Shown piece by piece: positions 10,727 to 23,430 of a DNA stretch of 64,000 bases (its first letter is position 1; each line of letters begins with the position of its first letter). Source of the DNA: Iris pallida (taxonomy: Eukaryota; Streptophyta; Magnoliopsida; Asparagales; Iridaceae); assembly GCA_029216955.1 (NCBI GenBank), contig JANAVB010005597.1:48853614-48917613 (forward strand), given 5' to 3'. A program made the translations under genes and the position numbers. The notes under the pieces were generated by a model. It was not told where the DNA came from. It did no database searches and saw only the letters and a list, made by a program, of their open reading frames with translations.

Positions 10727-12980
10727 TGTAATGCTCCGCTCTGCACGAGGCATTTGGTTGGCTTGTTGGATGGGATCAGAATGTTGGACCGTGACTTATG
10801 TTGGAGATCAGAAGAATTGAGACTGATGCAGTCTTTCTTAGCTGGCTAGATGGAATGGGTATTGGAATGTGGCTCGCTGGTGGAGCTACGCTTGATGAGA
10901 TTGGAGCTGGAAGACCGTTATATAAGGCAAGTGGAACTGTCCTCCTTCCTTCTTATTCCTGCATGCTTAATAAATGGAATAATGTGATGCTATGAATAAG
11001 TCCCTAATGTCCCTTACCTTGAATGTTGAATAATTGTGTTGCGATGCTTTAGTTGCTAATTCGATAGAGATTCATATGCTGGGAATCCTTGAATGAATAA
11101 CACATGAACTTTGAATTGCTGAACGAATCACACTCGAACCACTAATGTAACATGACGCCTGAGATTGAATCGATAATGTCCCTGATGCTTAAGATTGATG
11201 AAATGAATGAATCACTTAAATAACGAGATACTGCGTGAATGATACATGAGAAAAGAATTGAATATGCTATTGTTCCTTTGAAATGAATGAATGCTGTTGT
11301 TCCTCCTTAGAAGGAACATAATGAGAAATGTTGTAATGAAGCAATGAATGAGAATTGATGAGGCTTGGGATCATTGAGATCACCAAATGAAATGATTGTA
11401 ATGTTGGGAATGGATAAGTCATTGAACATGACTTGAATGAGATGAATGATGATGCACTATTGTCTTTACTTCAATATTTCACCATGCATTTTATGTTCAC
11501 GATTGAGTCGGACACGCATTCGCATGGTCATAGGACAACTTATGCATAAGTGATGGGGATATGTTTTCTCGGACGGTACCCCGGGACGTTAGGGCGACCG
11601 ATCCGGCCTAGGAGAAAGCATTGGCGTGCCAGTAGGGGCACGGGTTTTGCGAGGCATCCTTTGGGGCTAGCTACCTTCTCTGGAGTCATCGCATTACCAA
11701 CGAAGACCTATATGGCAACGTCCGTATGGTTAAACACCAGTGACCATGTAGTTAGGATGCATGCTAATGAATGTCTTATGCAGGCAGAGTAAGTATATCT
11801 GCTAACCTGTATTTGATGCAGGTATGAGGGAGTCGGCTATCGGTAAGAAATCACTTAAATGTGATAATTCAATATATGTGTTGGTTTAACTTGCATGCTT
11901 ACGTTCCAAATAAGTTTGATGATGCTGTATGTAGCCTTTCAGTATGCGATCCTGCTTAACATGTTAAGTTTAGTATGCTAAGAAAGATGCTTTGCCAAAT
12001 ATTGCTCAAACACAACATACATGCTAAGTGATGCTTGAAGTGATAATTATTATAACATGTTTAAGATGTTAATTTTAACGATGCCTCAGTGATGCCTTTT
12101 CATGATAATACTTAGTATGCCTCAATGATGCCTTTGCATGATAACACCAAGAATGCTAAAAAGATATGTCCACATGAATGCTACAAAGAATATGTTTACA
12201 TGCTTCACTCTGATTATTGCCCATGAACTGTAAACTGATGCTAGGCCCCAAGTAGAAAGACCATTCTAATAAATGTTTGCTTTAATGATCACTTTAAATG
12301 TTGGTTTATGCGAGTGGGTTGGATTCTACTCGCCAGTACATAGATGATGTGCTGACCCACGTTTTGTGGGCAGGTGCTCTTGCTTGGAATATTCTACACA
12401 CGAAGATTGGCTTGATTGGTTCCGCGGCATCGAAGATTTGTTGGGCATACAGAAGCTCTCCTTGTACAAGATGATGTCTTCTATTTATAAAGGGCATAAT
12501 GTATGGAACATTGTAATCAGTTGTACCAGTGAGATTGTAAGCCAAGTCGGTATATCGAGTTGTAATCCATTGTATCCAAATATCAAATGTAAGCTGTATA
12601 GCATTGTTCAGTTGGTTTCCAATGTAAAGAGAAATGTACTGTAATCATTGTACTTCAATACAAGTCTTGTACTCTTCCTCAATTATCAATAAAGAGAATA
12701 AAGTTTTATATATCTCTGTATGGCTTCAAGTTACTCTTTTTCTCCGCTGCTATAAAGAAGTGATGTACTTCTATTCAATGAGAAAGATTGTCCTCACTAA
12801 CTTCAATTTGTCTGCTTCTGCCGCTGCGATGTGTTTCTATTTGAAGATAATCGATTATGTACCATCTTTGTCTAGTACAAGTGCAATATCAGACTTGTAC
12901 GGCATCACGCCCAAGCGAGGACGATCGATTCCAAGAGATAAAATATGTGAAGAAATGACTCTACGAATCGGGGCATGATA
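10727..12980 (+). mobile_element. Element D 5' LTR
   Basis: It starts TGTAATGCTCCGC and ends GGCATGATA, with the primer binding site following. It has exactly the same length as the 3' LTR. I counted about 38 differences between the pair, nearly all transitions and no indels (about 1.7%). A TATTTATAAA box at about 12,482 and AATAAA at 12,688-12,693 give a plausible promoter and polyadenylation pair about 200 bp apart. Confidence 0.9.
12482..12693 (+). promoter_or_regulatory. LTR D TATA box and polyadenylation signal
   Basis: TATTTATAAA at 12,482-12,491 and AATAAA at 12,688-12,693 are spaced as expected for a U3-R-U5 layout. The partner LTR has a TTTATAAA box near 17,685 and AATAAA at 17,890-17,895. 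Activity is inferred. Confidence 0.45.
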
Positions 12981-15928
12981 AATTGGTATCAGAGCACGGC
13001 TTTACGTCCTTGGTCTCTTCTTTGATTCATTTCAAATCAAAGTTGCATCGATGATTAACTAAAGTTGCTTCCGCGATCACTCAACGTTGCTTCCGTGATT
13101 AAATCAAAGATTGCTTCCGCGATTATTCTATTGTTGTTCGGTAATCATCTTTATGTTATCTGTGTTTGAAAGTTTGTTGACCCTCTTGGCTGCTCACTGG
13201 ATGTTCCATACAATAAGTCTATATACATTGTGATGCCCCTAAATGAATGATTGTTGTTGGTTTGGACACAAATAATCCAACAATGACTCGATGCCATAGT
13301 ATGCTATATTGTGAATGTTGTTTAGAATGTGGGAATAAAAGAAAGGTGGCTATGTATGCTGCAACAAGATGAGAATTGCATATGATGTTGGAAAAGAATT
13401 GTGAATGAAATAATTGATGGATGAGTTTGACAGAACTGGTGAATTGACTCATGTGTGTTGCTAAGTGCTTTCGAGACCCTAAGAATGTTGGCTTATACTA
13501 TTGAGACCCCGAAATGTTGGCTAAGTGTTGTGATCATCATAGATCACTAATGTTTGGAATAGAATTGAGTTGGTATTGTTTAAGGATGGCTTCATTTCTG
13601 AGTGGTATATTGCCTCTACCACCTCAGAACGAGGTGTATGTTGACCCTTTCCATGGGATAGCAGTGAGACTATCTGTGAGTACTGGGTAGTGCCGAGATT
13701 AGCTGGGAGTCATGTATTGTGGCTAGATGACTCGAGTATCCCTTGACGGTAATGTTATGTTGGATAGCGAGATTGTCGGAAATTGTAATCGGTGGCATAG
13801 TTAGAAATTGTTTAGTCGAGTGCTGACTCAGACTAGTAAGACCGTTAGTATGCTATGAGTGTAGCTAATACAATGTTGATTGCTAAGATGAAAGTTTTGG
13901 AAAAAAAATTGTCGGTGACCAAAGGAATATTAGAGATTTGTGCCTTGACCCTAAGGTGTAATAGATGTTAACCCATCTAGATCACCAAAGGATATTCGTT
14001 GCTTATGTGCATATATGCTCAAGAATTAAATTGTACCAGAAAAGTGACAAGTAGAAACCCTGAATCCTTATGTTGCATAGAGGATGGTTAATTGATACAT
14101 GAATTATCAGATTGAATGGAATGAACTACTCGACCTTTGAGGTAGAGAATTTTAGGAATATCCATATAAGATTTTGACGGCTGGAAAAAGGGACGAAATT
14201 TAAGAATGCCCGTAAGAGAGTTTGATGAATTGAGAAACGAATGGGAACATTCAAACGTGTTGGATAATGTCGGTATAGGTGATTGTTGGTTGGGATATAG
14301 ATTGTTGGCTTATGACTTCGTGGTGCAACCTTGTCATACAGACCGAATAGTATGATTCTATAGTTATATTAAAACTATCGGAATCGATGACCCTTGAATA
14401 GTTAACCTTGGTTATGGGTTTATGTGGGTACGAAGGAATCGGACCAGAAATTGAATCATTGGAAATTTACTTGATGGATTATTAGAACGATGAAGATCGT
14501 ATGTCGGATTTGGAATTGACCGTAATGTTGATAGATCGATCTTAGTCGATTGTTGGGTAAGTCTAGTATGAGCCTCTGTGGGAATTATTTCCTTGAGGAA
14601 GACCCTGAATAAGATAGACTTGACCCTAGCGAGACCAGTTGATGATTTACCAATTGCTGGCTTAGCCCAATTGGCGATTCATTATTCAGACTGAATTGAT
14701 ACCCATAGGTTTGGGTAGAGTTCCTTAGAACTGCCGGTTGCTTGTTGGCCCTAAGAAACAGAAACTAGTATAACCCTAGTAGCCGTCCACTCTAGGGGAG
14801 GCACCTGAATGATTAGGTATAGCTGCCGGCATAGCTAACCATTGAGACTGGACCGAATAATAGATGGCCGTTGGCGACCCATAGAATGACCTTGTGGCAT
14901 TGAACGAGAGATGGTGATGAGTATGATCTAAGAATGATAAGTTGTAAGTATATGCTCCAATATGAACCTTAGAGATGTTTGACCCTTGAGGATTATGTGT
15001 CGGCCTATAGCGGGAAATAGAATCGTGGGATGAGACTTGATTTGTATGTATCGAATAGTGAATTATTATATGAGATGGAATTGACTGCTCATGACAGAAA
15101 TGTTGGATAAGTATCTACAGTCGGGTAGCTGGGTTAACCTTGACTGTTACATAGAATTATACCCTGACTCGGATAATCGATAGTTGGTGATGTTGGATTG
15201 TATCTTTTAGAAAAGATGAATTGCCTCGGTGAAAAAAATGTTATTAGATTTGGGAAGGAAAATGATTGTTGTTGTGAAACCTTGATATGATTGGCTCTAA
15301 GTTAGACCCTTGATCGAATGTTAGAAATGTTATGCTTGGATGGAGATTGTCCCTGATGTTAAGTGGTGGCCTGGAAAATAGTGATTGTGGCAAAGTGAAT
15401 AAAGTGATAAGTCAATTGAAAGGATACTAAGTCTGATTTGGGAAAGAGAGTTATATCGTGGCTGATCGAATTATACTATCATGGAAGTTGGTTGAAGTAT
15501 ATATGTTTTGGGGACGCCTAAAATATGTGTATGGATACAGCCGAAGTGATAGGTTGCGACTGAGATAATATTGTTGGAAGAATTTATCGCACTAGCGCAG
15601 ACTTTGGCTAAAATACATATGTTTTGGGGACGCCTGAAATATGTGTATGGATCCAAATGAAGTGATGTGTTGCGACCAAGATAGAATACAAGAAAAAAAA
15701 TGTTGGTGAATCAATGAGAAGTTGCAAGTATTTGGAAAAAGAGATAGATGGATTGAATCGTTGATTGATTAAAATGATACTGTTGGACAGCTATTTTGAA
15801 ATGACCGAGTGGACTGAAATGAATATTGAATTTAAGCTGAATGAGTAACTCATTGTGATTAAGTGAACCTAGTAGATGAGTTATTTTCTTAAGTTTTGAG
15901 GACGAAACTTTTTCTGAGTGGTATATTA
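12981..15928 (+). mobile_element. Element D internal region (no intact genes)
   Basis: This is 2.95 kb with no open frame longer than about 80 codons on either strand. The leader has three to four degenerate copies of a unit containing GTTGCTTCCGCGAT (about 13,045-13,125). A roughly 80-bp segment containing TATGTTTTGGGGACGCCT is repeated at about 15,500 and 15,615. The end carries TTAAGTTTTGAGGACGAAAC just before the 3' LTR. I recognise no Gag, protease or polymerase motifs. Confidence 0.7.
12984..12995 (+). other. Element D primer binding site (initiator tRNA-Met)
   Basis: TGGTATCAGAGC lies 3 nt after the 5' LTR. It is the standard plant retrotransposon primer binding site complementary to the 3' end of initiator tRNA-Met, and it sets the orientation as plus. 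Confidence 0.92.
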
Positions 15929-18182
15929 TTTAATGCCCCGCTCTGCACGAGACATTTGGTTGGCTTGTTGGATGGGATCAGAATATTGGACCGTGACTTA
16001 TGTTGGAGATCAGGAGAATTGAGACTGATGCAGTCTTTCTTAGCTGGCTAGATGGAATGGGTATTAGAATGTGGCTCGCTGGTGGAGCTACGCTTGATGA
16101 GATTGGAGCAGGAAGACCGTTATATAAGGCAAGTGGAACTGTCCTCCTTCCTCCTTATTCCTGCATGCTTAATAAATGGAATAATATGATGCTATGAATA
16201 AGTCCCTAATGTCCCTTACCTTGAATGTTGAATAATTGTGATGCGATGCTTTAGTTGCTAATTCGATAGAGATTCATATGCTGGGAATCCTTGAATGAAT
16301 AACACATGAACTTTGAATTGCTGAACGAATCACACTCGAACCACTAATGTAACATGACGCCTGAGATTGAATCGATAATGTCCCTGATGCTTAAGATTGA
16401 TGAAATGAATGAATCACTTAAATAATGAGATGTTGCGTAAATGATACATGAGAAAAGAATTGAATATGCTATTGTTCCTTTGAAATGAATGAATGCTGTT
16501 GTTCCTCCTTAGAAGGAACATAATGAGAAATGTTGTAATGAAGCAATGAATGAGAATTGATGAGGCTTGGGATCATTGAGATCACCAAATGAAATGATTG
16601 TAATGTTGGGAATGAATAAGTCATTGAACATGACTTGAATGAGATGAATGATGATGCACTGTTGTCTTTACTTCAATATTTCACCATGCATTTTATGTTC
16701 ACGATTGAGTCGGACACGCATTCGCATGGTCATAGGACAACTTATGCATAAGTGATGGGGATATGTTTTCTCGGACGGTACCCCGGGACGTTAGGGCGAC
16801 CGATCCGGCCTAGGAGAAAACATTGGCGTGCCAGTAGGGGCACGAGTTCTGCGAGGCATCCTTTGGGGCTAGCTACCTTCTCTGGAGTCATCGCATTACC
16901 AACGAAGACCTATATGGCAACGTCCGTATGGTTAAACACCAGTGACCATGTAGTCAGGATGCATGCTGATGAATGTCTTATGCAGGCAGAGTAAGTATAT
17001 CTGCTAACCTGTATTTGATGCAGGTATGAGGGAGTCGGCTATCGGTAAGAAATCACTTAAATGTGATAATTCAATATATGTGTTGGTTTAACTTGCATGC
17101 TTACGTTCCAAATAAGTTTGATGATGCTGTATGTAGCCTTTCAGTATGCGATCCTGCTTAACATGTTAAGTTTAGTATGCTAAGAAAGATGCCTTGCCAA
17201 ATATTGCTCAAACACAACATACATGCTAAGTGATGCTTGAAGTGATAATTATTATAACATGTTTAAGATGTTAATTTTAACGATGCCTCAGTGATGCCTT
17301 TTCATGATAATACTTAGTATGCCTCAATGATGCCTTTGCATGATAACACCAAGAATGCTAAAAAGATATGTCCACATGAATGCTACAAAGAATATGTTTA
17401 CATGCTTCACTCTGATTATTGCCCATGAACTGTAAACTGATGCTAGGCCCCAAGTAGAAAGACCATTCTAATAAATGTTTGCTTTAATGATCACTTTAAA
17501 TGTTGGTTTATGCGAGTGGGTTGGATTCTACTCGCCAGTGCATAGATGATGTGCTGACCCACATTTTGTGGGCAGGTGCTCTTGCTTGGAATATTCTACA
17601 CACGAAGATTGGCTTGATTGGTTCCGCGGCATCGAAGATTTGTTGGGCATACAGAAGCTCTCCTTGTACAAGATGATGTCTTCTGTTTATAAAGGGCATA
17701 ATGTATGGAACATTGTAATCAGTTGTACCAGTGAGATTGTAAGCCAAGTCGGTATATCAAGTTGTAATCTATTGTATCCAAATATCAAATGTAAGCTGTA
17801 TAGCATTGTTCAGTTGGTTTCTAATGTAAAGAGAAATGTACTGTAATCATTGTACTTCAATACAAGTCTTGTACTCTTCCTCAATTATCAATAAAGAGAA
17901 TAAAGTTCTATATATCTCTGTATGGCTTCAAGTTACTCTTTTTCTCCGCTGCTATAAAGAAATGATGTACTTCTATTCAATAAGAAAGATTGTCCTCACT
18001 AACTTCAATTTGTCTGCTTCTGCCGCTGCGATGTGTTTCTATTTGAAGATAATCGATTATGTACCATCTTTGCCTAGTACAAGTGTAATACCAGACTTGT
18101 ACGACATCACGCCCAAGCGAGGACGATCGATTCCAAGAGATAAAATATGTGAAGATATGACTCTACGAATCGGGACGTGACA
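15929..18182 (+). mobile_element. Element D 3' LTR
   Basis: It is 2,254 bp and begins TTTAATGCCCCGC, the first TG being mutated to TT. It ends ACGTGACA, followed by the target duplication GAATA inside B's gag. It aligns with the 5' LTR without gaps. Confidence 0.9.
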
Positions 18183-19197
18183 GAATATGGGGGCGCTTGG
18201 CCGGTCCCGTACTGGAACTCGCCTCCATAGTATCTTCGCTCCTCTTCGGCCTGAGGCCGAAGTCCTCCTCTGCGATCTGCACGTCCATCAATATCTGATC
18301 GAACATCGCGTCACGGCGACCTGAGGTGCGGGTGCGCACTGCATGAATAAGTCCCCTGCAGAACTTACGAGCCTTCTGTCCCTCATCCTGGATCATATCG
18401 GGAGCAAACCTGCTAAGGCGGAAGAACTCAGCTGCATACTCGTCCACCGACGAGTTCCCCTGAACTAGACCCACGAACTGGCCCTCCAATGCTGTAAGAG
18501 CCACGTCCGGAAAGAACTTCTCCTTGAAGAGCCTCCGGAAGTTCTTCCAAATCAGCCCTCTCACCGATGCACGAGGATCCGTACGGTACCATGTCAGCAC
18601 AATGTCGAAGAATCGGCTGGCTGCGGCCGAAACCCAAAGCGCTCTAGGAAGCTCTGCCAGCTCCATGCTCCGCTGTACATCCTATAGCCAGTCGTCTGTA
18701 TAGAGGATGCCCTCCGTGCCTGTGAAGTCCCTGGAGCTCATCTTCCTGAAGTCCAATACTGTCCCCGGCCTGTACTGCTGCTGGTACGGCTGCTGGCCAG
18801 TAGGGCCCTGCACCGTACCTGGTGCCACTCTCTCTACTGCTGCTAGGGCAAGCTGATGCGAGTTCTCCATACTCTGCCTCAGCATCTCGATCTGTCGGTG
18901 TGACGCCTCCGACTGGCGCTGCGACGCCTCTGTCTGGGCCCGCTGTGTCTCCATCATCTGCTGAAGGAGAAGGAACATATGATGCGTATCCGTCGGTACC
19001 GGTGGTGATGGCGGCAGTATCTCCGGAACAACGGCCGTAATCCTCTGGGGTGGAGGTGGTAGACCTCCCTGTGCAACTGCCTGGGTCTCCGGAATAGTAG
19101 AATCACTGGGGACAGTCTCGTGAACCTCCTCCTCTGCATGATCAGATCTCTCAGGCAAACTACTCGATCCAGTGGCCTGCGGGTGCGTCTTCGTCAT
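18183..19197 (-). CDS. gag: Element B gag, N-terminal part (capsid domain; one in-frame stop)
   Basis: This is the 5' part of the Gag gene. The likely start is the Met at 19,197, which opens MTKTHPQATGSS; a longer frame upstream to 19,251 encodes a hydrophobic lead that is probably untranslated leader. A low-complexity Pro/Gln-rich N-terminal part is followed by the retrotransposon capsid domain, with motifs such as FDIVLTWYR, WKNFRRLFKEKFFPD and SVDEYAAEFFRLSRFAPD. A single TAG at 18,682-18,684 interrupts the frame where a CAG (Gln) would fit. The same frame then continues to the D insertion point at 18,183. Gag forms the particle that packages element RNA. This copy is inactive because of the stop and the nested insertion. 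Confidence 0.85.
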
Positions 19198-19452
19198 CCT
19201 GGAGACGAATTGAAACAAAGAGATCAATATGGCATATGAGTAGATTATCAAGGAAGGACAGTTAATTTAATACAAGGAGAGTAATCATGATAATCAAAGA
19301 TCGGAAAATTTCCTAGGTGTGATTGAGAAACTCCTATCATATCCTAGGTCCTACGTCCTAATCGCAGGCTCGTAATTAGTACTCTAAGTCGAGCACCATT
19401 ACGAGATCGCACTAATTGCGACACCGGACCTGCATGGGCCACCACAAAAACG
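19198..19452 (-). mobile_element. Element B leader between 5' LTR and gag
   Basis: This is the short leader. On the minus strand GTGGTGGCCCATGCAGGTC (complement at 19,427-19,445) lies 7 nt inside the LTR, the same block as in element A at 5,002-5,020. The usual initiator-Met primer site is absent, so this shared block is the best candidate for the primer binding site. Confidence 0.6.
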
Positions 19453-20874
19453 TGTCACGACCCGCACCCTGAAGAGGGGCACGAGCACGTGGTTACGTCC
19501 AGCCTACGCCGCAGTATCGGCGGTAGAACGCTGTATATAGGGTCTGTAAATGCCTACGACTAACAGTTAAAATGTACCTGTACAGTATATACTCTCCGAA
19601 TGGAGGTGACATAACAATACAGTCTCAATCACAGAATAAAACTAAGGTAGATAGCTCAGAGGAAAGACATATGATAGATGAAAGAGTAAATAAGTGCAGA
19701 GTCCAATACAAGCCCAGATATATACATCACAGGATATCAAAATAGAATATAGAACTACAGTTGATAAGCTAGCTGGATCGCAGTCCAGTCAAACCTAGCT
19801 AACCTACACTACTCTGGAAGTACAAAATCTAGTGGCTCTACTATAAGGCCACGATCTAAGGCTACTCCATCTGACTCGAGCCCATAATAGGTCGAGCAGT
19901 CCGCCTCAGAGTCATCTGTAATATATCATAACGGTATCCTGTCAGGAAAATGAGCAAGTACAAACACTAACAGCAGTTCTATGTGAATTGACAAATTCTA
20001 TAAGAGACCGTATAATGAACTACAAGACAAAGATATATGAAAACTTGGGAACCGTTCGGAAGCCGAGTTACAACCCTTAAACCAAATAAGGACCGGGGTT
20101 GTAACTCTTCTCCCGAGCAGAACTTAGTCTCCAATCAAGGTACAATGTAAAGACAAGTAGAGCATGTGAGTAACTGTATATCATGGCATGGTGAGAAAAT
20201 ACTGAATGTAGAACAGAGCAGGATATACGATAAGATAAAGTAAATATAAAATGTGATTTGAATTATTAGAGCGTTATGTGATCGGCTTGGGAAACATGAT
20301 CAGGCTTTCCATCCGACCGACTATGAACAATGAGTACAATAGAACGGTAAGGCCGGTCACCATGGAAAGCTATGAACGATGTAGGGTAAGGCTTTACCCG
20401 TCATGAGGCGAGGGTATAGCTATGAACAATGTCTACAGTAGAACAATGTGGGAATTTGATCACACAACCACTAATAACTCCCCATCACCGAATAGTATAA
20501 AGGATCCGGACATAACACGTCATGACACGGGATTCAAAAGCAGGTGATCAGCCCACTCCCAAGTCCATGTCTATACAAGTACAAGTAACAAGTCGAGTCA
20601 TGTACCAATATACCAAGTAACCCGGGAACAACATCTCATGACAGGATCCGACATATACTAGTCCGTGAACCATCGTGTTAGGAATCAAGTAAGACACTAC
20701 AACTGAATCGGATATAGTAGATATCAAGACAATAAAAACTATTAGTGAATGTACTCGCCTGCTGTCCTGAGCTGTATGGTATATCAATGCTCAGAGCGGT
20801 ATCAGAAGACCTAAATATGAGATACTGTAAGTTAATTTAGGTCTAAACAAGTTTAGGAATAATTTACAATGAAT

Positions 20875-21250
20875 GATATGTAATCTAGGTCAAACTAGGT
20901 CTCATTGAGTCACACTAAGTCATGTCAAGTCAATCTAGGTCAAATCAAGTTACATCAAGTCAATCTAAGCCTAACCAAGTCAATCCTAGGTCATACCAGG
21001 CATCACGGGTCAAAACAAGTCGAAGAAAGTCAAACGGGGTCAAGAGTTGGCCTACAGTTGACTTTTGGTCAACTGGTCAACTCTGGTCAACTTTAGGTCA
21101 ACCCTGGTCAACCCTAGGTCAATGGTGACTAATAGTTGACTTTTGGTCAACTACACAAGTCTAATGGAAATTGGGACTAATTTGGGTAAAGCGTTGACCC
21201 ATAGTTGACTTTCGGTCCAAAAAGTCAACCGTGGTCAACCAGGGTCAAGA
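20875..21250 (-). promoter_or_regulatory. W-box-like array in the 5' LTR of B
   Basis: This is the same cluster of (A/G)GTCAA cores as at 7,376-7,740, here in the LTR that would drive transcription. The cluster lies about 1.4-1.8 kb before the LTR's 3' end (sense direction). The number of cores is essentially unchanged between the LTRs. Confidence 0.45.
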
Positions 21251-22049
21251 CTAGGTCTAGGCGACTATTTCTAACTATTACCAACCTCTACAACCCATAT
21301 CCAAGTCCATCTTGGACTTCGAAACTCATATCTTGGCCGTAGGCCAATATCCTATTTTACCCTTAAAAATGGTAAAATTCTAGCTTCGGCAACTATCCAG
21401 TTAGCCTACCTACGCTTGGTATTTTGACCCGATCTCCCTAGGGTAGTATGATACTAGCCTATACATATAATATCTATCAAAATACCTAGGTAACGTGGAC
21501 ATTCGGTCCATGATACGGCCCGTTGTCAAAATCTTGAATATTTTAAGATACGCACCGATACGGCGCGATACCGGCGCCCTACGACTCCGATTTCCACCCG
21601 GAAGCCTACCCGCAAAATCTAAATCACGTATTCATGCCCCACGCCAAGTTTCAACTCAATCGGATACTCCGAGCTCCGTTTCGCCCTCTAACTCGGTTTT
21701 TCTCTTTTTCTATTCTAGCATTTTCCCTTTTCTTCTAACTTCTTTCAATCTTTCCTTCTAACCTCTAATTCTTTCCTAACTTCTCATTCCATAATCTTCT
21801 TCTACTCTTCTCTACGATTCCAACCATATATAATACATATATATATATATATATATCTATATATATACATATATACTTAGGTGAAAGGGGGGGGGGGTTT
21901 AGTAGGCTTGAAAGCCAAATAGGGGGGGGAAAATCCTGGCAGCAGCTGCTGCCAGGTAGCTGTTGCTACTGCTGCAGCAAAAGCTGCTGCTGCTGCTGGG
22001 TTTCATCTTCTTCTTCATCTCATCTTCCTCCTACTACTCTCGCTCTCTC

Positions 22050-22082
22050 TCTCTCTATATATATATAGATATATATATATAT

Positions 22083-22134
<52 letters not shown>

Positions 22135-22209
22135 CCATCTATATATATATATATCTATCCATAGGTATATATATATATCTATCTAACATCTATATATATA
22201 TATATATAG

Positions 22210-22251
<42 letters not shown>

Positions 22252-22421
22252 CTCTATGTATATATACACACAACACTCATACATCTATACATATACATAC
22301 ATACACACCTATATCCATATACATATATAAATACACACTCATATCTATATATATAGATATATAATACACTCTCTAAATATATATACATATACATATTCAT
22401 ATATATTATATATATATATAT

Positions 22422-22480
<59 letters not shown>

Positions 22481-22554
22481 ACTCTCACAACACCACCATC
22501 CCCATGACACAATTTCATATCAATATATATATACACAACACATAAATACACATG

Positions 22555-22639
<85 letters not shown>

Positions 22640-22643
22640 TTTT

Positions 22644-22716
<73 letters not shown>

Positions 22717-22720
22717 TTTT

Positions 22721-22790
<70 letters not shown>
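22050..22790. repeat. AT microsatellite block with two T12G interruptions
   Basis: Very long (AT)n runs make up this block. Two runs of about 12 T followed by GTATATA (about 22,631-22,645 and 22,708-22,722) cut the longest array into three similar segments, suggesting duplication within the array. The partner LTR lacks these interruptions. Any frame here is an artefact of the repeat. Confidence 0.88.
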
Positions 22791-23430
22791 ACTCTCTAAG
22801 GATTAAATCCTAATAAATCATTAACCTATTTTTCTATGAAAAACCTACAAATTTGTGGGCAAATGGAAGAGAATCTTCTCCTCTCCATTTAATGTGAAGG
22901 AACTATATGCAAAAGAGAATTAAATTAGAAAATTAAAGCTTACCTAATTAGTAGGTTGAAGAGGAAGAAGAAAGCTTGAGAAGAAAATTAAATTTGGAAG
23001 AGAGAGAGAGTGTTTCTTAGTGGTGAAGGAAGAGGGGGGGCCTATAGGTGGCCGGCCATGACATGGTGGTGAGGGACACTTGTAAATTACAAGTTTGACC
23101 CTCCCTAAGCCTAATATTAAATAAAATCCAAATTAGGTTTAGGAAGTTGCTAAAAATAATTAAAAATCATAATTAAACTAAATTACTCATGGGTGACTAG
23201 TCCAAACTCTTAAACCCTAAAATTTAGTGTGGTGGGCCATGGTTAGCTAACATGCTAATTACAGCTCAAGTCGAAATTCACCGGGGTCCCGAATTAACTC
23301 GAAATGCGATGAAATTCGAACCCGACTCCTATAATAATTAAATAATAATATTCATAAAATAAAATTTTCAAAAATATAAAAAAATAGAAAATTACCATTT
23401 TACCCCTAACTGGAAAAAGTGAGGGTGACA

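Larger units (their letters stand above)
10727..18182 (+). mobile_element. Element D: LTR retroelement nested in B gag (large, non-coding)
   Basis: Two 2,254-bp LTRs (10,727-12,980 and 15,929-18,182) bound a 2,948-bp internal region. The flanks are GAATG (10,722-10,726) and GAATA (18,183-18,187), a 5-bp target duplication with one change. A primer binding site for initiator tRNA-Met lies 3 nt inside the 5' LTR, and a TTTTGAGGACGAAAC motif lies just before the 3' LTR, as in Ty3/gypsy elements. No gag or pol frame survives, so it is a LARD-like non-autonomous or heavily decayed element. It lies in the opposite orientation to B and splits B's gag. Confidence 0.88.
5941..23430 (-). mobile_element. 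Element B: gag-only LTR retrotransposon with giant LTRs, carrying nested element D
   Basis: Both ends read TGTCAC...GTGACA and are flanked by the 5-bp duplication CCTTC (5,936-5,940 and 23,431-23,435). The element reads on the minus strand: 5' LTR 19,453-23,430, leader, gag (interrupted), short tail, 3' LTR 5,941-9,739. Without the inserted element D and its duplicated site, the internal region is only about 2.25 kb. It contains gag with a zinc knuckle and no protease, reverse transcriptase, RNase H or integrase. This is the architecture known as TR-GAG: a non-autonomous Ty3/gypsy derivative that would need pol from a relative. Confidence 0.88.
19453..23430 (-). mobile_element. Element B 5' LTR (4.0 kb)
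   Basis: It runs from TGTCACGACC to GAGGGTGACA, with the target duplication CCTTC at 23,431. It matches 5,941-9,739 throughout and is longer mainly in the AT microsatellites (22,050-22,790). It retains the W-box-like array at 20,875-21,250. The gag leader adjoins its left edge, so it is the 5' LTR of a minus-strand element. Confidence 0.87.

Noticed and set aside
10798..12978. 65-114-codon frames in the D LTRs, nearly identical in both copies
   Set aside because: They are conserved only because LTRs are copies of each other. They are short, lie on both strands and have no known domain.
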